Positions 9,539-19,999 of a stretch of DNA of 64,000 bases are shown piece by piece (within the stretch, counting starts at the first letter, position 1; each line of letters begins with the position of its first letter). The translations under genes and the position numbers were made by a program. The notes under the pieces are model-generated. The model searched no databases and was not told the origin of the DNA. It saw only the letters and a program-made list of their open reading frames with translations. The DNA comes from Prorocentrum cordatum (taxonomy: Eukaryota > Sar > Dinophyceae > Prorocentrales > Prorocentraceae). The DNA lies in contig CAUYUJ010018316.1 of NCBI GenBank assembly GCA_963575745.1, positions 629,494-693,493 of the forward strand. The letters run 5' to 3'.

Positions 9539-10227
9539 GACGGGCAGAACCCAGATGTCGGAAAGCAGCATGCTGCTACATGCCTAATCTCTTACGAATG
9601 ACAGAACAACGATCGCCCACAAGCTGACACCATGGGCAGGCCTGGTGCCCATAGAACTCATATCAATACCAGCGGCCGTGAAGGTACTAGCCAATAGGAT
9701 GGTCTGTACACTGCGATCCCGCTCATAGGACTTGCCACCCCTCGGCGGGATAGGATTCCGAATCCTTCGGTGCGGATTGGGAATCATCCCAGCTCTGATC
9801 GAGCGGTCTGCCTCGTTAATCGTCCCCAAACTATTGTAAACTATTTTTGAACCTATTCCTCCTGTAGAAAGACAGGCCCGACTTACGAATAACGCACCCA
9901 TTCCAAAGAGGCGGGGCCAGGGCCAGAGGGCCGAGAGGCACGCCCAGTGGCCCCGTCGTCGAGCAAAGCTGGCGAGAAGGCGCCCTTTCCGACCTCATTG
10001 TGTGTGAAGAAGCAAAGACGCAAAACATATCCGCCGGCCCCCTTGCGGGGCCACCAGGCTGTAGGCCGGGAGTGTGCTGCTCCGTGTGCCAGTTGCAGCT
10101 TTCAGTTTCCACTGTCACAGTTCTGCTTCTTGCTGCTTACTGTTCCTTGTTGATGAACGCGCAAGGGGGGGAGTCCAAACCAGCAAAACTGCCACGCCCT
10201 GGGAGGGTTCTCAGAACTGCTGGGGGG
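9539..10227. other. Unassigned spacer with MITE end fragment
   Basis: 9851–9885 is a lone right end of the TA-type MITE (CCTGTAGAAAGACAGGCCCG then ACTTA). A hairpin-prone GGATTCCGAATCCTTCGG lies near 9751. Nothing else recognised. Confidence 0.55.
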
Positions 10228-10712
10228 GTAAAAATTGACACCCCTCACGTAGATCCGCAGGGTCAGGGTCCAAAAACATCAGGGATTTGCCACATGTTTG
10301 AACTTCAGTGGCACCCCTCACGCAGATCGGCGGGGTCAGGGTCCAAAAACACATTGGATTTGCCACATTTCTGAAATTCGGTTGCACCCCTCATGCACAT
10401 CGGCGGGGTCAGGGTCCAAACACACAAGGGATGTGCCACATTTCTGAAATTCGGCGGCACCCCTCACGCAAATCGGCGGGGTAAGGGTCCAAAACAAGAA
10501 GGATTTGCAACATTTCTGAAATTCGGTAGCACTCCGCACATGATCGGCGGGGTCAGGGTCCAAAAACACAATGGATGTGTAACATTTCTGAAATTCGGCG
10601 GCACCCCTCACGCAGATCGGCGGGGTCAGGGTCCAAAAACACAAGGGGAGGTGTCACATTTCTGAAATCCGGTGGCACCCCTCACGCAGATCGGCGGGGT
10701 CAGGGTCGAAAA
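10228..10712 (+). repeat. 73-bp minisatellite, about 6.7 copies
   Basis: Units contain TTTCTGAAATTCGG, GCACCCCTCACGCAGATCGG and CGGGGTCAGGGTCCAAAAAC. TTTCTGAAAT recurs at 10368, 10441, 10513, 10585 and 10659, giving a spacing of 72–74 bp. Confidence 0.95.
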
Positions 10713-10831
10713 ACAAACAGGTCCCGACACTGCTTCACGACGGCGACCAGACCTAATGATTTAGCTTTTGCATCTCCCATTATCCGAGACAGGGGGCCGG
10801 CGGCATGGGGCGAAGCCCTTACGGATAAACT

Positions 10832-12013
10832 CTAAGTCGAGCACGTCCCCCTACAGGAGGAACATTCAACAATAGTCACATCGTCAGGGGATGTTTTTTT
10901 CGAGTATTTTTGTTTTTTGATTACTTTTGAATCGTATTCTTTATTCCCAACCCTGCTATGGTTGGGTAATCGTTTTTGAATAGAGCAGTGTGGTCGCCCC
11001 GTCCTCCTCCTCCTCCTCCCCTCTCCTCCCCTCCTCCTTCTCTCAAGTTTCCTGTGTTCCCTTCTCCTCTTCTCTCGTGCCGTCTGCGATCTGCGCAACT
11101 GTCGCCACTTTCGTGGGCTCCTGGGAGGCCAAGCGGGGGTACGTCCCACGCGGACCACCTCGGGACCTCGCCGCCCCATGGGGGGCTTGCGATCTGCGCA
11201 ACTGTCGCCACTTTCGTGGGCTCCTGGGAGGCCCAGCCGAGGCACGTCCCACGCGGACCACCTCGGGACCTCGCCGCTCCCTGGGGGGCTTGCGATCTGC
11301 GCAACTGTCGCCACTTTCGTGGGCTCCTGGGAGGCCCAGCCGAGGCACGTCCCACGCGGACCACCTCGGGACCTCGCCGCCCCCTGGAAGGCTTGCGATC
11401 TGCGCAACTATCGCCACTTTCGTGGGCTCCTGGGAGGTCCAGCCGAGGCACGTCCCACGCGGACCACCTCGGGACCTCGCCGCTCCCTGGGGAGCTTGCG
11501 ATCTGCGCAACTGTCGCCACTTTCGTGGGCTCCTGGGAGACCCAGCGGAAGTACGTCCCACGCGGACCACCTCGGGACCTCGCCGCCCCCTGGAAGGCTT
11601 GCGATCTGCGCAACTGTCGCCACTTTCGTCTGGGAGGCAGGCACGTCCCACGCGGACCACCTCGGGACCTCGCCGCTCCCTGGGGGGCTTGCGATCTGCG
11701 CAACTGTCGCCACTTTCGTGGGCTCCTGGGAGGCCCAGCGGAGGTACGTCCAACGTGGATCACTCGGAGGTATGTCATACGCGTTTCTTTCAACGCCCCT
11801 GTGTTTCCATTTTGTCTAGTTGCCGTTTCTCTTCTTGCTGCGCTCTTCTGAAATCACTGTTGGGTGCTCTTCTTGCGCACTGCGGGTCCTTCAGAATGCC
11901 AGTCAGCATTGAGTGGCCCTGAGTATAATCGCCACATCTATAGAAAGGGTTGGGTACGTCACTGGGTAATTTTTGGTCCAAAATCCGCCTGTATGGGGAC
12001 ATGCCCGACCTAA
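10832..12013 (-). mobile_element. Split TA-type MITE bracketing a minisatellite
   Basis: The left border TAAGTCGAGCACGTCCCCCT (10833) is the MITE right end in reverse. The right border (11975–12013) is the MITE left end in reverse (...GGACATGCCCGACCTAA). The two ends are correctly convergent but 1.18 kb apart. Near-repeated CTAT..GTTGGGTA sequences at about 10955–10968 and 11940–11955 flank the extra DNA, as if it was inserted in the element. Confidence 0.6.
11083..11757 (+). repeat. 103-bp minisatellite, about 6.5 copies
   Basis: TGCGATCTGCGCAACTGTCG recurs at about 11083, 11188, 11291, 11394, 11497, 11600 and 11690; the last complete unit carries a short deletion. Because 103 is not a multiple of three, the same peptide (DLRNCRHFRGLLGG-like) appears in turn in all three plus frames. 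Confidence 0.95.
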
Positions 12014-12180
12014 CATAAACGTTTTGGCGCTCCGCGCGGATTCCTTGGAACTGCGCTGAAGCCCCCTCCCTGGCGCGCGGAGCGCGCCAAGGGGCGGCGC
12101 CAGAGGCGCCGCCGGGGGGCCCAGCGCGGATCCGAAAAATCCGCGCGGAGCGCACAATTTTATGCTTATGGCGTTTTTCA
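12014..12180. mobile_element. Family E palindromic element, copy a
   Basis: A near-perfect palindrome: CATAAACGTTTTGGCGCTCC, GCGCGGATTCC, ... central GCGCGCGGAGCGCGCC, ... GGATCCGAAAAATCCGCGCG, ...TTATGCTTATGGCG. Copies at 40646–40784, 42553–42722, 45020–45180 and a left half at 52590–52680. It directly abuts the split MITE end. Confidence 0.8.
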
Positions 12181-12279
12181 TTCTTCGATGAATCGCAATG
12201 ATGTTTCCACCCCCTCCCCTCATCGTCTTGACCGCCGCTCACGTGCTGCTGGCCATGCTCGGGCCCGGCTCCGGCCGGC

Positions 12280-12431
12280 CCTCCTCCTCTCCTCCTCCTG
12301 CTCCTGCTCCTGCTCCTGCTCCTCCTCCTCCTCCTCCTCCTCCTCCTCCTCCTCCTCCTCCTGCTCCTCCTGCTCCTCCTGCTGCTCCTCCTGCTCCTCC
12401 TGCTCCTGCTGCTCCTCCTGCGCCTCCTGCG

Positions 12432-12503
<72 letters not shown>

Positions 12504-12660
12504 CCTCCTCCTCCTCCTCCTCCTCCTCCTCCTCCTCCTCCCCTCCTCCCCCCGTCCTCCTCGTCTCCTCCTGCCCTGCCCCCTCCTCCTCCTCCTCCTC
12601 CTCCTCCTCCTCCTCCTCCACCTCCTCCTCCTCCTCCTCCTCCTCCTCCTCCACCTCCCT
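12280..12660 (+). repeat. CTC/CTG trinucleotide array
   Basis: (CTCCTG)n and (CTC)n blocks with an almost purine-free plus strand. Proline, serine, leucine and glutamate homopolymer frames here are artefacts. Confidence 0.97.
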
Positions 12661-13024
12661 GACCGAGGCGAGAGCAGGGCAAAGACGACATCTGACTGGC
12701 ACACATCGGGGATGTGTAGAGAGCCAGCGGCGCAGTGGCAGATCTGGCGTCCGGAAGATATGTCAGGGCGAGGTGTCATTACCTCCTCCCTCCTGTCCGT
12801 GTCCATGTTTACCTCACGAGCCACCCTTCATCCACGGCTCCAAAGCTGGGGAGCCTCCGCTCGATGTGCGATGACCCCTCCAGAGCCTGCAAGAGGGGAG
12901 GTCCAACCAGTCGGGCGGCCACGACGGACATCGGGCTGGCGCGCGCTGCGGACTTATTCCGGCGCTCGCAAGCTGCCCAGGGGACTACACACCCGACCTA
13001 GAAATTGGGAGATGGGCATCGAGG
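12661..13024. other. Unassigned spacer
   Basis: Mixed composition with no repeat partner in the window. A plus frame of about 106 codons spans most of it but has no recognisable domain. Confidence 0.35.
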
Positions 13025-13330
13025 ACCAATGAAGAGGGTGAAGAGAAGGATGGAGAACGGTGGACGAGGAGAAGGAGGAGGGCGAAGAGGACAAAGTGGA
13101 TGAGGAGCGGAGCCAGGATGGCGAGCGCGATGAGCAAGATAAACTTGAGGAGCAAGACGAGGAGATGCAGAGGATAACGAGAAGCAAGGAAACGAGCAAG
13201 GAGAGGCGATGAAGAACTGAAAGGAGAAACGATCACAAAGGAGGGAAGAGGGGGAGGAGGGAGAAGCTGGGAGGAAGAAGAGAGGGAAATAGCAGAGGTG
13301 AGGGACGGGAAGGGGAAGAGGAGGAGCGAT
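13025..13330 (+). repeat. Purine-rich GGA/GAA tract
   Basis: A degenerate polypurine strand (GAGGAGAAGG, GGAGGGAAG) with few pyrimidines; a decayed GGA array. Confidence 0.85.
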
Positions 13331-14213
13331 GGGAAGGGGCATATGCAGCAGCCGGCTCTCTCCGAAACCGAGGCGACCTGGAACAGCCAGCCTCCATAGC
13401 ACCGCGACTCCAATCCACGACGGCGTCGTCGGCTTCGAAGACTTCGGGCGTGCCTTGCGATGCCAGCGTTTACACACATCAACTGCGGTTTTCGGGGGCG
13501 GCCAAGAGGGGGGCGTCCAAGAGCGGGGGCGCAAATCATGCATGGCTGGCGGCATGTGCGCGGCCCAGGGAGGTGGCCAGGGAAGTAATGAAATTCGCTG
13601 GCCCAACGGGCCAGAGGCGTGCTAAGATCTCCGGTAACTGGCTAACAATATTTCTGGTTCGCGCGCGCGGAGCGGCCCCTGGGGGCCCCGGGACGAAAAG
13701 TACCCCAGCAAGGTCCCGGGAGAAGCCACCAGAGCACTCCAGGGGAGGGCAATTTTTCGACACCCCTCACGAGGATCGTGTGCTCCGAGGGGGGAGCCGC
13801 AATCGACTACCCCCCCTCCCGCCCCAAGAGGCCCCGAAAGCCCCCCATGGGGGCCCCAAAGACGCCGCCAAGGAGCCCCGAGAGACTCCCAAAAGTTCCC
13901 CAAAAGGCCCTAAAGAGGGCTCCAGGGCCGGCGGAATGAGCGAAGCGTCTTGAATAAGAAGAGGCGCCATGAAATCTGAGAAAATATCATGACCCACGCC
14001 ATGACATCCACCCCTCCCTGGTCATCACCCCCCTCTTGGCCGCCCGCGAGGTTTGGCAACCGATTCCCCAAGACCCCGAGAGGCCGTGGATCTGTGCTTG
14101 CACTCGGGGGCCCCCGCGGGCCGGAAAAGACATCCGCATCCGCTGCCTCCCGAAGATCCGAGGCATCGGCTCCGGCTCTGAGCGTTCTGTTATGTGGCGT
14201 TTCGACAGCGGGA
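13331..14213. other. Unassigned spacer
   Basis: 13840–13925 carries CCCCGAGAGACTCCC/CCCCAAAAGGCC words of the GGCCTCTTGGG family. TTTTTCGACACCCCTCACGA at 13755 resembles a block repeated at 55690 and 57230. No gene recognised. Confidence 0.45.
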
Positions 14214-14369
14214 TTAGGTCGGGCATGTCCCCCTACAGGGGGATTTTGGATGAAACAAATACTAAAAGAATACTCCCAAATAGTCAAACATACTATCAAA
14301 AATCGTTCCCAGGCTTTTTGTTCTCAATATTTTTGGAATTGCCTCCTGTAGAGGGACAGGCCCGACTTG
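14214..14369 (+). mobile_element. TA-type MITE, copy 2
   Basis: Left TTAGGTCGGGCATGTCCCCC then TACAGGGGGATTTTGG; right CCTCCTGTAGAGGGACAGGC then CCGACTT. AT-rich interior. The right border TA has become TG. Otherwise complete. Confidence 0.85.
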
Positions 14370-14900
14370 ACATTGGGAGGAGGGGGGGGTCTGGCTCTGG
14401 ACCTCTGCTTAGTACGACTGTTTGTAAGAGTCCTGTCTCTGGGAGAGGGACCCCGGGACCCCACCTGCTCGAAACAGGCGCCCAAAACAGCCAAGATCTA
14501 CTCCACGGGGGGGGAGGCGCGAGGGCCCGCGCCGATCGGCAAAATAACGAACAACAACACGACCACATGTGGAAAGATCGGTCTCAGATGTCTGGAGGTC
14601 GCTTTGCCCACGCCCGGACGCAGCTCGACAGGCTGGCCTGGACGTGCGCCAGGAGGGCCAGGGAAACCGACCCTGGGCGGACATGTTTCGCTGTGAATCG
14701 ATGTCACGCGTGCTCTTGAACCCTTCGCCGTCGCCTTAGTTAGCCCTTCACACAATCCCTACGGAGACCGAGCACTCCGTACGCACTTCCCCCCTGCGGA
14801 CTTCCATCCCCCGATGTCCTCACAGGAGTGGCTCCCTCCAATCACATGGGCTCCAGGTGCCCCTGTCGGCCTTTTTCTGATGGACCTCTCCCAAAACTAA
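14370..14900. other. Unassigned spacer
   Basis: Mixed sequence with no repeat partner found. No gene recognised. Confidence 0.4.
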
Positions 14901-15057
14901 GGAACCAAAAGGTACCGATGCCGCTACTCCCAGGACCTCTCCCAGGGCGTGCTCTGACTAGAATTTCGAAGCGAATCCAGTGGCAACGACGAGGGCCTCC
15001 GAAGAAACCCCAAAAGGCGAACACGAGGCAAGGGTAGCGGTATTGGTAGCTTTGCCT
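14901..15057. mobile_element. Family G inverted-repeat element, copy 1
   Basis: Ends CCAAAAGGTACCGATGCCGC and GGGTAGCGGTATTGGTAGCT are imperfect inverted repeats. The interior includes CGAATCCAGTGGCAACGACG. A second copy lies at 37317–37470. Non-coding. Confidence 0.65.
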
Positions 15058-15159
15058 CCTGTGAACCTACCGCAACCCGCACCCAAATCGTCCCGTGACC
15101 GACTCGCCCCTTCCGACGCCGAGACTCGGCGGCGAGCCCGGGGGGAAAGTGGGAAGGGG

Positions 15160-15300
15160 CGGGCGTTCTCAGAAGGCTCGGACGTCCCCCAGCCTTCTGA
15201 GAAGTTCTAAGCCTTCCCCGAAGACACAGGAAAACCTCTCAGAAGACGCGATGGCTTCTGAGAAGTCCCGCCGCCTTCAGAGAAAACCTTCTCCTTCTCA
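15160..15300. repeat. Cluster of CTTCTGAGAAG palindromes
   Basis: At least five copies of CTTCTGAGAAG-type words in both phases (TTCTCAGAAGG, CCTTCTGAGAAG, CTCAGAAGAC). Similar words recur at 31718–31765 and 39555–39625. Confidence 0.7.
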
Positions 15301-15657
15301 CTTCCTTGGGCGCCTGAATTTTCCTGGATAGGTGCGGTACGGAGTGACTCCGATTTGGGCCTCCGAAGCACGAGCCCGCAACTACCGCTGATTGCCCCCA
15401 GCCAAGATAGTTCGGGATAGTTCGGCATCCGGTCCAGGCTAACTCCGGCTTGGGCTCCCGAAGCGCGAATGTGTAGCTACCCTTGACTGTCCCCAGCCCT
15501 GCTGACTCGGGGCTCTGATTTCCCCCCCTCGCGCGCCGCCGAGACACTGTAGGAGTCTGTCACTGGCCCACCCAGGCTCCTCCCCGCACCGGCGGCGCCC
15601 CCTAAGGGGGTGCGGAGGGCGCGACGGGCGCCGCCTTCTGAGAGTGAGGGGTGGGCT
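15301..15657. other. Unassigned spacer
   Basis: Contains two related phrases, GGGCCTCCGAAGCACGAG and GGGCTCCCGAAGCGCGAA (15358, 15448), spaced about 90 bp apart: a possible two-unit tandem. No gene recognised. Confidence 0.4.
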
Positions 15658-15721
15658 GCACGGTTTCCCCCGGGGCCGTAGGTGACCCGAGGAGGAGGAG
15701 GAAGAGGAGGAGGAGGAGGAG

Positions 15722-15740
15722 GAGGAGGACGCGGAGGAGA
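15722..15740 (+). repeat. LINE target-site duplication, 3' side
   Basis: GAGGAGGACGCGGAGGAGA, matching 21844–21862 with one difference (C/T). The GGA background makes the outer limits uncertain, but the GACGYGG interruption is shared and specific. Confidence 0.75.
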
Positions 15741-16020
15741 AGCTGGGAGTAGCTGAAGGCGGACCACTGTTCTCAGCGCCTTCGGGGCCGGGGAGAAAAC
15801 GAAGGGGGTGAAACCTCCCCGTCCTGATCGTCAACCTTTTCCTCTCCCACCCACGCGGGCCGTCCGAGCCCTTGCCCACGCGCTGGTGGGTCTCGCCTGG
15901 GGGCGGCAGCACCACCGCCTGGGCCTCCGCTTCTGGGAGGCCGGGAGGGCAGGGAGGGGGCTAACGGCGGGCGTGACCTGCCACACTCCGACGAGACGAC
16001 CTCGACAGCCTCGACGACTC

Positions 16021-16881
16021 TCAACTGGTCCCGCTCTGCCACGGCCAAGGGCGAGGGGGCCCCTCTCTTCGTGGAAAGAGCCCCTTCTCCAAGCACCGTA
16101 AATTTTCAGCTCCCTTTGGGGACTGGCCACTGCATCGGGGCTTCAAGGCCCTGGAGTCAACCGTAGCATAACGGCCACAAGCCGTGCAAACCATCAAAAA
16201 CATCTCGGGAAGAACGTGCACTTGTGCGATGGGCGGATGTCGAGAGCCGCCGCCCGCGCGGCCTGCGGGGCTACGGGACAAGCCTCCATTCCCAGGGCGG
16301 GACGCACTCTCGCGCGGGCTAACAACAGCAAAAACATCGATGCTGGCGTCGGCAACCACCATGTCACAGACGAAGCAAAGCCACTTAGCCCCGCACTTCT
16401 TAAGGTGGTGTGCCGGCGACCTAAGCATTCTCTCTACCTTTGACAGGCGGGCGGCCCTCTCTCGGCGAGTGGCTCTCTGCGCAGGTTCAGCGGCAGCCGC
16501 ATCAATCAAGGCTCGCCTCGCGCGTCGGCGGATCAGCGCCGCGGTGGCGTCGACCCGATCCACATCAGGCCACGACCCAGTCAGGGCAGATTCCCCAGCC
16601 AACTCCGCCGCCCTCCCCGCCCACGTATCAGCCGTTAAATTACCTAAGGCTACGGACACCTCCCACTCTGTTAGCAGGAGCTCGGGGGATTCATCTAGGT
16701 GCGAGAGGGTCCAGATGTCCGATAGCTGCTCGCGATCAGCTCTGAACCTCCAAGCCTGGCGCACCTCGGTCCACAAACCCCTGTCTGGCCCACAAGGCCT
16801 GGGGTCGCTCGGCCGAGAACTCCACGTCCGAAACAAAGGCAGGTGGTAAGTCGCAAAGGTGAACGGGCCCTGGACCTCCAA
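16021..16881 (-). pseudogene. LINE RNase H-like domain and Cys-rich C terminus
   Basis: Open 286-codon frame forming the 3' end of the LINE polyprotein; the stop is at 16021–16023. Around residues 54–95 it reads LSDIWTLSHLDE...GNLTADTWAGRAAEL, the pattern of the last part of RNase H (W.SH followed by a GNxxAD aspartate). Further on are KKCGAKWLCFVC (about 158–169) and VCTACGRYA (about 231–239), CxxC pairs like the zinc-binding tail that ends dinoflagellate LINE proteins, then a final GLFPRREG near the G-HP motif usual there. RNase H would remove RNA from the cDNA hybrid; the Cys-rich tail probably binds nucleic acid. Upstream RNase H strands are not in this frame. The assignment rests on pattern recall, not alignment. 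Confidence 0.75.
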
Positions 16882-17335
16882 GAACGCCAGACCTGGAGAC
16901 CGTCTGTTTGTCCCCGGGGAGAGGCTCGGCGAGCGCAGCCCCTAGAACAATCTGGCCAGTATTACTCTGGATCGCCGCGGTAGCTGTTCTATAACAGCGA
17001 CGGCAGGGGTCATCACTGGCCTCCCGATCCATCGCCAGCAACAAACGGCCTTCCCTCAAACCTGCAGCTCAGAAATCCTCGGGCCCCCCAAACCTCCCCT
17101 CAAGCCCTCGAATCACCTCGTCGAAAACGGGGTGGGTGAAGCGCAAGGGAGGGGGGGCCCGAAACCACGGAGAGGTCTCCGATTCGTGAGACGATGTGGC
17201 CAACGTGAGGAAACAATCCGTTTTCTCAAAGTCATCATGCTTGCATTTTTCTCGCAACTCCAGATGCCATGGAAGAGAGTCTCCGGGGCTCCGGGTGCCC
17301 GTTCTCGACGGCCCTCTGCTTGGTCCACTGGCCAC
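16736..17335 (-). pseudogene. LINE linker between RT and RNase H, frame-broken
   Basis: Two short frames (17069–17335 and 16736–17059) lie where the LINE linker should be. The second has DPCRRCYRTA, a CxxC-like remnant that in related proteins falls between thumb and RNase H. Frame changes separate it from both neighbours. No catalytic residues can be placed with confidence, so only position supports the assignment. Confidence 0.5.
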
Positions 17336-17385
17336 CGCTGATCACCGCGACGTTGGTCGCAGCCAAATCTCTCGCCCCTTGCCGT

Positions 17386-18609
17386 TCAAAACCGTTTCTG
17401 CCCCCTCGCAACATGCATCGCATCGGCGCCGCCCGACAGGTCGCGGCCCGCAACGTGTTGAGCGGCGGCGCGCCGCAAGAAACCGCAACTCTCAGCCTCC
17501 GCATTCTCGAACAAAGCTTGAAAGAGCGCCGTCTGAGAGAAGCCATCGTCGCGTCTAGAAGGTAGCTCCCATTGGTCAGCTAACTCCTCATCGTTCTCTG
17601 CGGGGCTCAATCGCGACGTCGCAGATGCTGGGTCCCAGCCAATGTCCATCAACGTAGCCTTCAGCGCCGCTATCGGCCCCATGACCTGTGTCCATCTTCT
17701 GGCGCCCGCTGTCCTCAACCTGTTGCGAATGGAGCACAACGCGCGTATAACTCTGTCATGTACCTCAGGATGCCGTTGCCGCAACGCTACCCACCCACGC
17801 ATGACCTGCATGGGCACCTCCAGCGCTTGGTCTGGCACAGTGGGATCGCAGGCAAGCGTCGACGTTAGGCAGCGTCCACTACTGCGCCCTCCGGCCATGT
17901 GCCCAGCCTGTCTCCTCAACAATACCAGACCGCGCCTGCTCATGCCAAACGCTCGATGACCATGCAGCGCCTGCGGCACCGCGCCCGCATTCCCAAGGCC
18001 ACGGGAAATCCTCGACAACGCTCCAATCCTCCGTGACCTCCTGATTCTGCTCGCTCGTCGCAGGGCACCTTGTAAACGCTTCGTCGCGTTCCTGACTGCG
18101 CGTTTCCCCTCTGCAGAAGTACCCAGTCCCAAGTCTACCGCGTCCGTGGCCGCCTTCGCTGGCAGCCGTCGTGCCCCGAGTAGCTCGGCAATCCGTTGCG
18201 TGATCCGTGGGGTCGAGCCAGTAAGAACCGCCTTGGGCGAAATCACCAGTCGCTGATCCTCCAAACCTGCCGTCAGGTCCAGTGCAGTAGCTAACGTGGC
18301 TCCCCCAACTGAGGCGCGACTACCTTCGCGCCTCGCCGCGGCGTCATCCACAGACGCCCGGAGCCCCGAAGCGGGGGGGCGCCCATGGACATTGCCCAGT
18401 ATCGGACGCAGAAACAGCTTCGCCAGCCCCACCCCGCGCGGGGGGCCCGCGACCAAGGGGCGCGAATGATAGATGACCCTGCTCAATCCCGAACGCTCCT
18501 GCAGATACCCTGGCGCCAAAAAACAATTGGACCTCAAAGGGGAGAGGAGAAGCTGGGCACCCCGCTCTCCTGAAAAGTCGCAACCACATGAGAAGAGACG
18601 CAGAATCAC
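17386..18609 (-). pseudogene. LINE reverse transcriptase, catalytic DD and thumb
   Basis: 407-codon frame, the longest coding-like frame in the window outside simple repeats. Residues 55–73 (GPPRGVGLAKLFLRPILGN) fit RT motif B (PxxGxxxG), and residues 84–89 (RASVDD) replace the usual F/Y-x-DD of motif C while keeping both aspartates. ISPKAVLTGS (about 122–131) fits the following motif D/E lysine. Then comes an Arg-rich thumb with DLGLGTSAEGKRAVRNATKR and ASRIRRSRR, as in dinoflagellate LINEs. The first 50 or so residues are probably out of frame: the true frame upstream is 18344–18640. The enzyme would copy LINE RNA by target-primed synthesis; this copy cannot be functional. Confidence 0.8.
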
Positions 18610-18822
18610 ATAATTTCTCAGTGTCCAGCAGCAGAGTCAACGCAGTGGCACCGATCTCCAGAAAGTTTCACCCAAGCATGCTCTCAATAGACCTGCTCTC
18701 AACGCTGAAGATCCCCGAGTCGCAGCGCCCCAAAGACCTGCGGCGCCCTGCGACCAAGCTTCGCTGAGGACGGCGCGGCATTTACTCCACAACTTCGGCG
18801 TGAACGCGATCGCCCCCAACAC
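18344..18822 (-). pseudogene. LINE reverse transcriptase, fingers and motif A
   Basis: Two overlapping frames hold the RT start. In 18637–18822, LGAIAFTPKLWSKCRAVLSE then ALRAGLLRACLGE fits the fingers region (LWSRCR..., SALRAGL..A..E). In 18344–18640, TLLLDTEKLCDSASLLMW is motif A (consensus LLDLEKFYDS), with the catalytic aspartate after LLL. A frameshift lies between them near 18640 and another between motif A and motif C. Together with the next frame the three RT aspartates are accounted for, which makes the reverse transcriptase call firm. Confidence 0.8.
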
Positions 18823-18903
18823 TCCATCACCTCCGCTAGGTTTCGCTGCAAGGGCACATCGCGTAACAGTGCGCTGTCTCGGCCACGCGCATGCTTACTC
18901 ACA

Positions 18904-19824
18904 TCAGGAAATCACCTGGAGTAGTTGCTCACGACCTGGAGCAGGGAGCCGGCGAATGTTACCGGACCCAACGACATCGAACCCCATCGTCTTCGCGTCG
19001 CTCATATTGCTGATAATGGTGTCCACCTGGCCCAGGGTGATCTGCTCGAGCAACTCCTCTTGCGCCTGGGCTGCCAGCTCCTCCAAGTACTGTGTCAACT
19101 GCTCCCTCGTGTTCACTGGGTCCGTCCAGATGGCCTCCCACCAAGCGGCCTTATGCTCCGTCACCGTGTCTGGGTCCGCCACCCGCTTGCACGCGCTGGT
19201 CGCCAGCGCGTATACAGGGGGCGCCTTATCCTTCGCGTGGCGATGTAGTGCTCCTGGGTTACAAGCCCACGTACGCTTAGCCCACGTTGTAAAATTCAGG
19301 CGCTGGGCAGTGAATCCCTTCGCCCGAGCTAACGCCTGGCTCTTCTCAAACTTGCCCAGCAGCTGCTTGAGATCCTCTGGGTTGCACTTGTCCACCCTCG
19401 TCGCCGCCGAGCGCGCCTCCTTGCGCTCGTCCTCCGAGACCTTCCTGCCACGCAAGGTCTCCTGGTCCATCGCCTTCATGCAATGCAGCTGCTCGTCCAA
19501 GCCCTTCCCGCGCTGGCGCTGATGTCGAAAATCGTTGTGGCGAGCACGCGGCGCAGCGTGGTGCAGATGCAGATGCTCCGCAGGCGCGCACCTCATGTGC
19601 GCGCGCCCTGGCGTGGGCCTCGCCTTGCTCGAACGGGCGCCCATGCCCGCAGCTCGCCCCATATACATCTTGCGTTGGTGTTCCACCAGACCACTCGCCA
19701 CCGACGTCGAGCGCTCAACCTCTGCGACCCAACTGCCGCATGGCCGCGTGGCCTCCTGCGCCGCCGCCCACTGGTCGACGCCGTGCGTGAGGTGGTGGGA
19801 GGTACTCTGCAACTCCTCCGACAC
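18904..19824 (-). pseudogene. LINE region between endonuclease and RT
   Basis: 306-codon frame, mostly charged and alanine-rich with no enzyme motif in its first two thirds. The last 50 residues (QVDTIISNMSDAKTMGFDVV...RRLPAPGREQLLQVIS) match the conserved entry to LINE RT domains, where a K..G.D. motif precedes a leucine/proline helix. The central region has AWWEAIWTDPVN, similar to the W...W segment before this in related proteins. The frame ends at a stop at 18904–18906, just before the RT fingers, so at least one frameshift or nonsense change broke the polyprotein here. Confidence 0.7.
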
Positions 19825-19999
19825 CTCGCAGTTGTCCTGCCGCGTCCTCTCGAACTCCTGAGCCTGCTGCCACGCTGCCAGCTCCGCCGGCTAAGGGGCC
19901 CCCTCATCCTGAATGTCTCCATCCAGCCTCATCTTCTCCAGGGCCTCGCTTAGGTGTGGCTCCAACCTCGCCGCGCGCTCCTCCTCCATTTCCTTCCTC

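Noticed and set aside
10921-11922. Frames of 190–310 codons in the 103-bp array
   Set aside because: The same unit is open in several frames on both strands; frame rotation, not coding constraint.
17235-17565. Plus-strand frames across the LINE
   Set aside because: Shadows of the minus-strand LINE; they contain no motif and break at different places.
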